From: Sergeia podlipaevii
Lineage: Eukaryota; Euglenozoa; Kinetoplastea; Trypanosomatida; Trypanosomatidae
Length of the DNA: 37,959 nucleotides
Direction: 5' to 3'
Assembly (NCBI GenBank): GCA_030849805.1
Contig: JASANZ010002040.1
Span: 1 to 37,959, forward strand
Shown here: positions 1-7,600 of the stretch, piece by piece
Layout of the letters: every line of letters begins with the position of its first letter
Numbering within the stretch: the first letter of the stretch is position 1
Position numbers and translations under genes: made by a program
Notes under the pieces: model-generated
What the model saw: only the letters and a program-made list of their open reading frames with translations
Database searches by the model: none
Told to the model about the DNA's origin: nothing

Positions 1-1
1 G

Positions 2-52
2 TACGCCAACCTCGTCATGGCCGCTCACCGCCACAAGGTTGCCCAGAAGTAA
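2..52 (+). CDS. C-terminal end of an unidentified protein (partial)
   Basis: The first 16 codons of the window read open in frame from base 2 and end ...AAHRHKVAQK followed by TAA at 50-52. The codons are GC-rich (GCC, CTC, GTC, CGC, AAG), like the real genes of this window, and the DNA turns AT- and T-rich soon after the stop, which is the normal coding-to-UTR transition here. The basic C-terminus is too short to assign to a family. It is most likely the tail of the gene upstream of the cyclin in the same polycistronic unit. Confidence 0.6.
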   Translation, partial: YANLVMAAHRHKVAQK

Positions 53-418
53 GCGCACGTGCGGTGCTGCATTCCGTTTCTGATGCCCGGATTGCTGTAC
101 GAAGAGCCTAGCGTTGTCGGCGAGGGATTCTCCAGCACACGTTTTGATGATGCCGATTTCAAACCCCACAGCAATACTAGTTTAAACTTTTTTTGATTTT
201 TCTTATATATATATATTTGTATATAAATGCATACATATCAGTTGCCTTCGAACTTAGCGAGCAGTGTTCTTTCTTATGTGGTGACTGCCTTTCAGCTGGA
301 CATTATGAAGTTCCTTTGTTTTGTATTGTTTTTTTTCGTATTACTTTTCTTTTACCGTTTTCATTACACTTTTGTTTCTTTTTGTTGTTTTTGCCGTATG
401 CTTTATGGGTTTGTATTG

Positions 419-420
419 AG
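419..420 (+). promoter_or_regulatory. Probable spliced-leader acceptor (AG) for the cyclin gene
   Basis: This is the first AG after the roughly 100-base T-rich tract at about 305-415. It would give a 5' UTR of about 190 bases. Inferred from the trypanosomatid rule of a polypyrimidine tract followed by the first AG; not experimentally known. Confidence 0.45.
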
Positions 421-561
421 GCGTGGTGCCTTTGACAATTGGTACATATTTATTATTGGAAGGTTCTCATATTGCTTCTTTTTGGGAGAGTGGGAGTCTT
501 CCTTGTCAGTGATCAAGAAACAAAAATAATACTTTGAAAGCACATAGGCTAGGGAAGTTGC

Positions 562-591
562 ATGTGGTTGGATTTATATATGGCTTTGTAA
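562..591 (+). promoter_or_regulatory. Small upstream ORF in the cyclin 5' UTR
   Basis: ATG at 562 opens a nine-codon frame (M-W-L-D-L-Y-M-A-L) closed by TAA at 589-591, 20 bases before the cyclin ATG at 612. It lies in the mRNA only if the acceptor is at 419-420. Upstream ORFs generally reduce translation of the main frame, so this could keep cyclin output low. Confidence 0.35.
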
Positions 592-611
592 ACGAAATAG
601 AGGAAAAGTAC

Positions 612-1484
612 ATGTCAGGAAGTCCCTCTGTGAATCCTGCTGTCGTTGGAGATGGCTATCTGTCCGTCTTCAACAGAAACTATTTTCAATGCGCTGCGCG
701 GGCGTACAACATTACCCGCTTTGCTATTGATGAGCTCCGCATGGAGGATGTTGTGCTTAGCACCTCAATGTGTTACTGGCACGAGTTCACGATTATTCAT
801 GGTCTGCGCAGTGTGAACACGGTGGTGCTCGCCGCTGCATGCGTGTTCCTTGCGGGAAAAGTAGAGCACTACAAGCTTCGCGTGGATCAGATCGTGACGC
901 TTGTTTTCGAGGTCAACGCAAATAGCAATGAGGAGGAAGCAGCTGGATGGAGGCGGATGGTGCTGGAGGTGGAGCTGGTGCTTAGTGATACTTTGAAATT
1001 TGATTTTCAGAGATCACAGTTGAATAATCCTATGTTGGAGTGGTTGAGCAGACCATATGAGAAGGATTCACAGAACCTCAGTGAAGCCGAGAAGGAGCTT
1101 GTAGCGAGCGTTCAGGCAACCGCCAGTCGTATTCTGACACTCTCTTACATTTCCCCTTTATGCGTGCGCGCTAGCGGTGACAAAGTTGCTCTTACCATTG
1201 CATGTATGTGCACCTATCACTCAGGGCACGGTGCTGCTTATGAGCACGTGTGGAAGGCACATCCTTTGCCTTCTGAGGCGGAGAGGGACGGTATCATTGG
1301 TGTGATAGTCGACGCGTTTGCTTACATGCGCAAGGCAACAGGGGTGGCAATAATTGATGACCGCATTGAGGGAAGACGGAAGCGGATGCGGCGTGAGACG
1401 CCTTCTGGAGTAAAGCCATCTGCCATGGGCAGTAGTACCACTAGTCAGGACATAACGCCGGCTACGAACAACCTGGAGCGATAA
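612..1484 (+). CDS. CYC9: Transcription-type cyclin, CYC9-like (partner of a CRK12-type kinase)
   Basis: A 290-residue protein starting MSGSPSVNP. The frame stays open upstream without another ATG, so 612 is the first in-frame ATG. The N-terminal cyclin box (about residues 20-135) has the K/T/C-cyclin pattern: a Q-x-A-type helix, a Tyr-Trp-His segment, the VVLAAACVFLAGKVE helix, then an E-x-E-L-x-L-x-D-T-L-x-F-D segment. The second box (about 158-245) is shorter and weaker. The C-terminus (about 250-290) is basic then Ser/Thr-rich. No destruction box was recognised. In T. brucei CYC9 pairs with CRK12, an essential kinase implicated in endocytosis and cytokinesis. The CYC9 label rests on cyclin type and remembered neighbourhood (RDK1-like kinase, PTB2-like gene). 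CYC12 (L-type) is the main alternative. Confidence 0.72.
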   Translation: MSGSPSVNPAVVGDGYLSVFNRNYFQCAARAYNITRFAIDELRMEDVVLSTSMCYWHEFTIIHGLRSVNTVVLAAACVFLAGKVEHYKLRVDQIVTLVFEVNANSNEEEAAGWRRMVLEVELVLSDTLKFDFQRSQLNNPMLEWLSRPYEKDSQNLSEAEKELVASVQATASRILTLSYISPLCVRASGDKVALTIACMCTYHSGHGAAYEHVWKAHPLPSEAERDGIIGVIVDAFAYMRKATGVAIIDDRIEGRRKRMRRETPSGVKPSAMGSSTTSQDITPATNNLER

Positions 1485-1903
1485 CACACACATATATATA
1501 TATATATGGTGGAGGTATAATATTGCACGGGCCCGTCATCCTTTCTCCTCTTTGAGCCAGCAGAGTTGCTCTCTTTCAGAAAGGGGAAAAAAGCATTTTT
1601 TGGTGCGTCTTACCACGTCGTGAGGGTGGTGCTTGCCTCACCCCCCAGTTTCTCCTGATAGCTTTATTTGTTCCTCACAACCTCAGTTGCAAAAAGGAGT
1701 TTTCAATCAAAAAGAATATATAAACATACGAACATTCTACAGGAAATGTTTATCAGTGATTTTGACGCTTGAGAGGCCTTCGCATCATGCTTTTTGAGGT
1801 GTGTAAGTCATGAGGTTGCGAGAAACATTACGATTTTAATCACGCTTGTAGAATAGAAGCCTTCTTCTTCCTCTTCTTTCTTTTTCCATACACATGTTTC
1901 TTG

Positions 1904-1905
1904 AG
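1904..1905 (+). promoter_or_regulatory. Probable spliced-leader acceptor (AG) for RIC1
   Basis: First AG after the C/T tract at 1860-1886. It leaves a 5' UTR of about 190 bases. No other AG with a good tract lies close to the ATG at 2097. Confidence 0.45.
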
Positions 1906-1935
1906 TACTACTTGTTGCGGTGCTTGAAGTTGTTT

Positions 1936-1944
1936 ATGTGGTGA
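1936..1944 (+). promoter_or_regulatory. Minimal upstream ORF (Met-Trp-stop) in the RIC1 5' UTR
   Basis: ATG TGG TGA at 1936-1944, out of frame with RIC1 and downstream of the predicted acceptor. Very short upstream ORFs can stall or delay initiation. Chance occurrence is also quite possible. Confidence 0.3.
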
Positions 1945-2096
1945 CGACGCAAACATCTATCTCTCTGAAGTATATTTTGACGCACAACGTTTGTTTACAA
2001 AGTGTGTTCGAGGAGGAGGAGGGAGTGACAAAAAAGGAGGTTAGAAACACATTATTTAGTGAATACCTCTCTCTTCTTTATACGCTATTGGCTATC

Positions 2097-5000
2097 ATGT
2101 TTTTTCCTACCGGTCCCCCGGTTAGTCACGCGCAGTCCACCGCTCTACTTCAGGGTGAGTGCGTGCAGTCCGTGGCCACCAACGCCAACGGCTCAGTGAT
2201 TGCCGTTCTCAGTCAAGTGCAGTTGCATCTCTGGAGTGGCGCTCGCGAGGTGGTCCATCTGACCTCCATCGCTCTCCCTAGAGCCTCGCTGGAAGAAGAC
2301 GCAGGCCAGTACTTGCTGTGGCACCCCCATCGAGCAAACTGCCTAGCAGTAATCATGGCGCGACGTGTGCTCTTTTATGAGATTGACATTGGTCTCAAGA
2401 GCGCAACGTTTTTGCGTCCGGTTGCCGGGGTCAGGAACAACGATCGTCTTCATTACTGCGATGCCTCGTCACGCGTAGGGTTTAGTGCGGAGGTGCCGAT
2501 TGAAGTCGGACTTGTCGCCTGCGTCTCCTCGGGAGGGTCCAACGCTCTTGTTGTGGGCACAACGGCTGGACTGGTATGCATTATTGGTTGGATGCAGCAG
2601 CGTTTGCTGCACAGCTGGACCGTAACCAACCTCTGTGTACCACAGCGGCCAGCTGAAGACTCTCGTGCGTTTCGGAAAGTGGAAGAGCAAGGGGGTATAG
2701 GGCGTGATGGCGCTGCACATTTAGAGCCCTCCACTCCCCTTGCATCGACTTCCAGAAGTGGCTGTGGATCTGGCCCCGTCGTACCTCCAGGAGTTGTTCG
2801 CCAATCTCAGCAGCAGCGGGTCGCCAGAGACGCTCTTCACCACCACCAACAGGAAGAGCAGCAAAAGGGAGCGATATCTCTTTCAGCGACTTCTTTGACA
2901 ACATCTACATCCCCCCTGAAGGGGGGCAGCGCTGGAGCAGCTTCTGTCATGGCCCCCACAAGTCCTCTTTCTGTTACATCAGTGCTGCAGCACATTGGTG
3001 ACGAACGAGTTGCGGCAAGCGCGGCTACTGGGGCCATCTTGCACGTCACCTTCGCTCCTCGTCTGCAGCTGTTCTCTTTTGTTCTTTCTAGCGGTTATGT
3101 ACTTCTGGCAACTACCTCCAAGGGAACGGAGTTGACGCAGGCAGACGTCAGCTTCACGGGCCGTTTTACGCCCGTTGTTTTTGCAAGCTCTACATGTGTC
3201 AATGTGTCTCATCGGGTTGTGGCAGTATCGACACAATCAGGAGGTCTTTCTTGCCGCCCATTCAATCCTCAGAATTTATCACTTGGTGCCCCGCTCTGGA
3301 CTAACCTGCGCTGTCTTGAGGAAGTGAGAGCACGGCTCGGTGCAGTGAGCTGTATGCAGTGGAGCCCACGAGAAGAGGACTTGCTGTGTGTCGGTTTCTA
3401 CAAGGGCGGTATTGCACTTCTTCATTACAGCGGCGCTTGCTTGATGACGTCGCTTGCACGGAGCGGCCTCCCGCGTGAGGTACCTGTCGCTAGAGCGTGG
3501 CAGCCCTTTGCAGGTCTTGCGGGTTGCGTCGCTTGCTGTTGGCACCCAAGTGGGACGAGGCTTCTTGCTGTGGAGCCCCAATCTTCTGGCTTTGTATCCT
3601 TCCGCTTTGCCCGTGTGCTGGCAAGCAGTGAGGTGGGACCTGACGCTGGAAACAACTCTCCACTAGTGCTTCTTGGCCCCGATGCCCTTCACCTTGCAGG
3701 CGCCAGCGGTAGGTCCGGGCTCGGAGTGGAGGAGACGGTGGCCGCGCCGGAGGCGTATCTTGCCGCCACTTATCCACTGCGTCACGGCGCGATCTCTGCA
3801 GATGGGTCACGGATTGTCTGTGCTGGCGGCTCGGGGTGTGCTGTGTATGACCGCGACACCCGCGAGTGGCACTTGTTTAAAGCAAGCGAAGACAACCGCA
3901 TGTGGGTGTGCGTGTGCGACCCTGCTTGGCTCGCCACTGCAGCCGTTGTGCTCCCCGTTTTTCATACTGGCAGCAAGACGTTTGAGCTTGCCGTGTTTGC
4001 TCACAGCAACCTTTCCAGCAGTGCTGTCCTCGCACGCACGGTACTTGCCGCACGGCCTACCATGACATCTGTGTCTCTGCAGGATGCATGTGGGGGCGGC
4101 TTTATCGCTGTCTTGGACGTCCGCCAAGAGCTCCTGCTGATCCGCTTTGACATCTTGGTTGACTCGCACGTGCCATACCGCCGCATCGGTGTGGTTCTCA
4201 CCTGCGCTCGCACACTGAACCTAACTGGAACACCACTTGCTTATCCTTTACGCGTCCTGCCAATGTGCCAAGGTGGAATCTCTGAGGACGTCGACGGAGG
4301 CGGCGTGGGCACGGAGTCCGCTGTACTGGATGTACCACATCTGCTTGTACATCGAAGAGATGATCACGCACTTGTGTGGGTGCCTGCTTCTGTTGTACGC
4401 TCATTGCCAGTTGCTGCTGTTGCTGCCGACCCCGTCAATGAGACTGCGGCGGCAGCTGCCGTGGTTGCGTGTGCTGTAGAATTGCATTTCTCAAACGACG
4501 GGGCTGCGGCGGCAGCAGGTGGGGTGAGCACTACTAGTGCCGCTGTAGTGCCACGCGTGTTTGGCTGCTGGCGTGACCGCACGGCTCCACTGCCTGGTCT
4601 TACCCTTCTTGTGCACGAGGAGGGAGGTTTGTTTCTTTATCACGGCGAATGGCCTAGTGCCCTGCAGCGTCAAGGGAGTGCTCAACAACGGGATGAATGC
4701 CAAAACCATCAGCAACAGCAGCAGCGGCCAGAAGTTGTCATGCGCCGCTTGCGAGTGTCTGTGGTGAGAGACGTTGAACTCGTGCCGCTCTGTGTGTCTC
4801 CGTGCGATAGCGCGGTCCTCTGTGCAACAGAAGCGTACGAGCGTGGTGGGGAGTCAACGCTATCGTCATTGCAAGCTTCGTACTACCGCAGTCAGGGGCA
4901 CTTACTTTCTTTATCGGCGCCGCCGCCACCACCACCAGTTGGCCTTGTACTTCGCCCGGTGTTGTACGCTCATCGTGTGCTTGCTGCTCTGTTGCAGCGT

Positions 5001-6728
5001 AGCGGTCCTCACGCTTCCTTCGTGTGGAACCGAAAACTATTCTACTGGCTTGAGCAGATGCGGGTGAGTAATACCTTTGTTGCTACTCTGGACTACTTTC
5101 TTTACACTATCGTGAATGAGCAGCCTCCCGCTGGCGCTACAGGACTCGATCGCAGAAGCGCGATCATGTCTACTCTTTCGCTTCTACGACGATATCCCGA
5201 ATTCTACGAGGTGATCGTTGGCTGTGTACGTAAGATGGATGTTTCGCGCTGGCACACACTGCTGGACTTTATCGGGCCCCCTTTAGACTTTTATCACGAG
5301 TGCATTGCAAACAATAGACTTTCCGAGGCAGTACATCTTGTGCGCGTCATCATGATGGGTAGCTACAATGTACCCCCCCTTCGTGAGGGTGCGGCGGCAG
5401 CAGCCAGCATCAGGGGCAGCTTTGGTAGCAGCACTGGTACCGACAGGAGGAACGTGTCTCCGCAACAACAGCAGCAACAGGCTCGTGCGTTGGGGGTGGC
5501 AGAGGGTTCCGTGGTGACGGAGAGCACAAGTGATAGCACAGGCAGCGGGGAGGCACTTGCCTCAGCGCAAACAATCGACTCGCTTCTTCAAGCGTGTGCA
5601 TGTGCCATTCAGCTCTTTGAGCTCGTGCTGCGTAGCGGGGAATATACGTCTGCCTACGATCTCCTCCGCTTCATGGCGCTTCTGCGGCATGAAGTGGGCA
5701 TGCCAGACGCGGCGGAAGCGATTGAGTCCGCTGGAGGCATGGCCTTGTTAGGCCGCTGGCTGCGCAAGCTGCGCGGCGGCGATGATGATGCTGGAGCAAT
5801 CGCAAAAGCGGAGTCGGGAAGAGGCGTGCCACACTTCCCGTCCTTGTGTTTTATGCCAGGCACTGATAGAGCAAGCACAACGGCAGTTGCATCCACAGCT
5901 TCCACGATGGCAGCGGACAGCAGCAAGGCTGATGCGTCAGAGCCAGCCAAGGGTCCCCCGCAGCCGCTGGAATCAGCGATGCTCCAAATGTTTGCAGCGT
6001 ACCCAGAGCTACCTCGCATGATTGTAGCGGAAGCGTCTCATTTAGTGGAGACAGGACGCCTACTTCACCTTTGCCGTCTGATGGCCACCTTCTCTCTGTC
6101 CCTTCCGCATTTTGTTTCTTCGGTGTCAAGTCGAGGTGGGGCAGGGCTCAAGGTACCCAGAGAAGAGAGTGTGACGGTGATGATGGACGGGCTGCACTGT
6201 GAGTTTGGTCTGCCACGATCAAATCATGCTATTGGTGTAGCTGCCGCAGCCGCCCTCAGTGCTCGCACTCATCCATGTGACGAGGATATGGATGGTGGAG
6301 AAGAGGCGAAACTACTCGCAGCTGCTAGCAAGGAGCTGTGGTCCAGTGCACAGTGTACCCTCTACGGTACTCCCGGTTTGCTGTCTGCGGTTCTGACTGT
6401 GAAAGAGCTCTACGCCCCTTTGCTGCTTCAATATGCCGTGCTGCTTAATGTCCTGCTCATGTCAAAAGTTGATGTTATTCGAGCTCTCTCTCCCATCAAC
6501 GAGGGCACCGAACGTGGCACAGCACGAGACACCGCGGAGGTGATTGCGTGGATGTCGGCTCTGGAGACGTGGGCGTCGACACCGGCGTACAGTGGATACA
6601 AGTGCTTTGTGCAGGACGTCATCGAATCTCTCCCACCCAACCTTCTTCACGTGACTGTGTTGCGACGCTCTGTGGTTCAACACAGCTCTTTGCACACTGA
6701 GGGCGGTGAGGAGGTGGGCGTCGAGTAG
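2097..6728 (+). CDS. RIC1: RIC1 homologue: WD40 protein of the Ric1-Rgp1 Rab6/Ypt6 exchange factor
   Basis: A 1543-residue protein. The start MFFPTGPP at 2097 is the first in-frame ATG and resembles the MYF-type start of animal and fungal RIC1. The N-terminal half (about 1-700) has repeated beta-strand/Trp patterns of WD40 propellers, interrupted by a low-complexity insert (about 190-330; Gln, Ser, Thr, Pro). The RIC1 signature starts near residue 950 (P-V-L-Y-A-H-R-V-L) and runs through a helical stretch with Tyr-Pro-Glu-Phe, R-K-M-D-V-S-R-W and L-L-D-F-I-G-P-P-L-D. A second conserved stretch near 1170 (I-Q-L-F-E-L-V-L-R-S-G-E-Y) matches the family C-terminal region. In yeast and animals RIC1 with RGP1 activates Ypt6/Rab6 for endosome-to-Golgi retrograde traffic. 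RGP1 is not in this window. Gln and Ala runs inside the RIC1 region are lineage-specific inserts. Confidence 0.8.
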   Translation: MFFPTGPPVSHAQSTALLQGECVQSVATNANGSVIAVLSQVQLHLWSGAREVVHLTSIALPRASLEEDAGQYLLWHPHRANCLAVIMARRVLFYEIDIGLKSATFLRPVAGVRNNDRLHYCDASSRVGFSAEVPIEVGLVACVSSGGSNALVVGTTAGLVCIIGWMQQRLLHSWTVTNLCVPQRPAEDSRAFRKVEEQGGIGRDGAAHLEPSTPLASTSRSGCGSGPVVPPGVVRQSQQQRVARDALHHHQQEEQQKGAISLSATSLTTSTSPLKGGSAGAASVMAPTSPLSVTSVLQHIGDERVAASAATGAILHVTFAPRLQLFSFVLSSGYVLLATTSKGTELTQADVSFTGRFTPVVFASSTCVNVSHRVVAVSTQSGGLSCRPFNPQNLSLGAPLWTNLRCLEEVRARLGAVSCMQWSPREEDLLCVGFYKGGIALLHYSGACLMTSLARSGLPREVPVARAWQPFAGLAGCVACCWHPSGTRLLAVEPQSSGFVSFRFARVLASSEVGPDAGNNSPLVLLGPDALHLAGASGRSGLGVEETVAAPEAYLAATYPLRHGAISADGSRIVCAGGSGCAVYDRDTREWHLFKASEDNRMWVCVCDPAWLATAAVVLPVFHTGSKTFELAVFAHSNLSSSAVLARTVLAARPTMTSVSLQDACGGGFIAVLDVRQELLLIRFDILVDSHVPYRRIGVVLTCARTLNLTGTPLAYPLRVLPMCQGGISEDVDGGGVGTESAVLDVPHLLVHRRDDHALVWVPASVVRSLPVAAVAADPVNETAAAAAVVACAVELHFSNDGAAAAAGGVSTTSAAVVPRVFGCWRDRTAPLPGLTLLVHEEGGLFLYHGEWPSALQRQGSAQQRDECQNHQQQQQRPEVVMRRLRVSVVRDVELVPLCVSPCDSAVLCATEAYERGGESTLSSLQASYYRSQGHLLSLSAPPPPPPVGLVLRPVLYAHRVLAALLQRSGPHASFVWNRKLFYWLEQMRVSNTFVATLDYFLYTIVNEQPPAGATGLDRRSAIMSTLSLLRRYPEFYEVIVGCVRKMDVSRWHTLLDFIGPPLDFYHECIANNRLSEAVHLVRVIMMGSYNVPPLREGAAAAASIRGSFGSSTGTDRRNVSPQQQQQQARALGVAEGSVVTESTSDSTGSGEALASAQTIDSLLQACACAIQLFELVLRSGEYTSAYDLLRFMALLRHEVGMPDAAEAIESAGGMALLGRWLRKLRGGDDDAGAIAKAESGRGVPHFPSLCFMPGTDRASTTAVASTASTMAADSSKADASEPAKGPPQPLESAMLQMFAAYPELPRMIVAEASHLVETGRLLHLCRLMATFSLSLPHFVSSVSSRGGAGLKVPREESVTVMMDGLHCEFGLPRSNHAIGVAAAAALSARTHPCDEDMDGGEEAKLLAAASKELWSSAQCTLYGTPGLLSAVLTVKELYAPLLLQYAVLLNVLLMSKVDVIRALSPINEGTERGTARDTAEVIAWMSALETWASTPAYSGYKCFVQDVIESLPPNLLHVTVLRRSVVQHSSLHTEGGEEVGVE

Positions 6729-7289
6729 TAGCGAGTAAAGGGGGAGAAGTGCACATACGTCAACATTTGTGTTTGTGTGTAGATTGAAGATTAGCTCACC
6801 CCCCACTTCTTTCTTTTTGCTCGTCTTAACGTGGACTTAGAATGTTTCATTCCCTCATTTTTTTTTTTGCTTAATAGACGCAAACTCTTTTCCTATTTCT
6901 TTTTCTGCTGTACAGCATTGGCACTGCCAACTGTTCTTAAACGATTCCTATACTGTGAGCTCTAGTGCTCTTTCATTTTTATGATTATGTCCTCTTCTTT
7001 CATTCTCTCACTTTTCGTTGTTGTTGTTGTTGTTTTTGTGCTTTTTTCGAGAAAAAAGAGGGGGGAGGAAGAGAAGTCCCAAACCATCATTAACGGTGTG
7101 AGTTGTTATTACCATCCCTTTTTCTTTCCATTTCAACGTGACAGGCCGTAGCGTATATTCATCTCACTAGTTCCACGTTGCATACACACGTGGAGGGGAC
7201 CACGCAAGTTTCCCCTTTTTTTTGTTATTTGTTAGCGATCTATATATATAAATAGACACATTTTTTTTTTCAGACTTAATTGTAGGAGT

Positions 7290-7315
7290 TATATATATAT
7301 ATATATATATATATA
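7290..7315. repeat. (TA)n microsatellite
   Basis: An uninterrupted alternating AT run of about 25 bases in the RIC1-kinase spacer. Confidence 0.9.
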
Positions 7316-7390
7316 CTGTCTTATTTTTGTTTGTCTTGCTGCTTGGGAATAAGAGAAACCCGCACACATACTCATCAAGGGGGTCACAAA

Positions 7391-7412
7391 CACACACACA
7401 CACACACACACA
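7391..7412. repeat. (CA)n microsatellite
   Basis: Eleven CA units, followed by an interrupted CATACATA end. A second short CA run lies at 7560-7574, inside the predicted 5' UTR of the next gene. Confidence 0.9.
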
Positions 7413-7544
7413 TACATAGCACGGGTGTGTAGCTACGACTGCTGCTGGGTTTTAGCATTAATACTTGACAGAAAAAGAAAGGGAAAAACAAACGAAAGAA
7501 AAGACTAGCCGATTTCTTTACCTGCTTTTTTTGTTGTTCTTTTG

Positions 7545-7546
7545 AG
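7545..7546 (+). promoter_or_regulatory. Probable spliced-leader acceptor (AG) for the MAP3K-like kinase
   Basis: First AG after the T-rich tract at 7521-7544. It gives a 5' UTR of about 54 bases with no upstream ATG. Confidence 0.5.
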
Positions 7547-7600
7547 AAAAATATAAATTACACACACACACACAAGAAAAAAAAAAAGCAAATCAATAAC

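Larger units (their letters stand above)
53..611 (+). other. Intergenic region: 3' UTR of the upstream gene and 5' UTR of the cyclin
   Basis: About 560 bases without a credible gene. It starts GC-balanced (53-170), then becomes T-rich with a short TA run near 207-215 and a long T/C-rich stretch at about 305-410. The T-rich stretch is the probable polypyrimidine tract for trans-splicing. Short frames here encode only Phe/Leu/Tyr-rich translations of the tract and are not taken as genes. Confidence 0.6.
1485..2096 (+). other. Intergenic region between the cyclin and RIC1 genes
   Basis: About 610 bases. It opens with CA then TA repeats (1485-1507), has a GC-balanced middle (1520-1680), an AT-rich stretch with an 8-base inverted repeat (1720-1727 with 1746-1753), and a T/C tract at 1860-1886. 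From 1920 it stays open in frame with RIC1 but has no in-frame ATG before 2097, so it is treated as 5' UTR. Confidence 0.6.
6729..7600 (+). other. Intergenic region: RIC1 3' UTR and 5' flank of the MAP3K-like gene
   Basis: About 870 bases of low-complexity spacer: T-runs, a (TTG)n stretch at about 7017-7035, a (TA)n run at 7290-7315, a (CA)n run at 7391-7412, a second (CA)n at 7560-7574 and an A-run just before the next ATG. No credible gene on either strand. The minus-strand frame over 7167-7409 is only a translation of CA and TA repeats. Confidence 0.65.
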
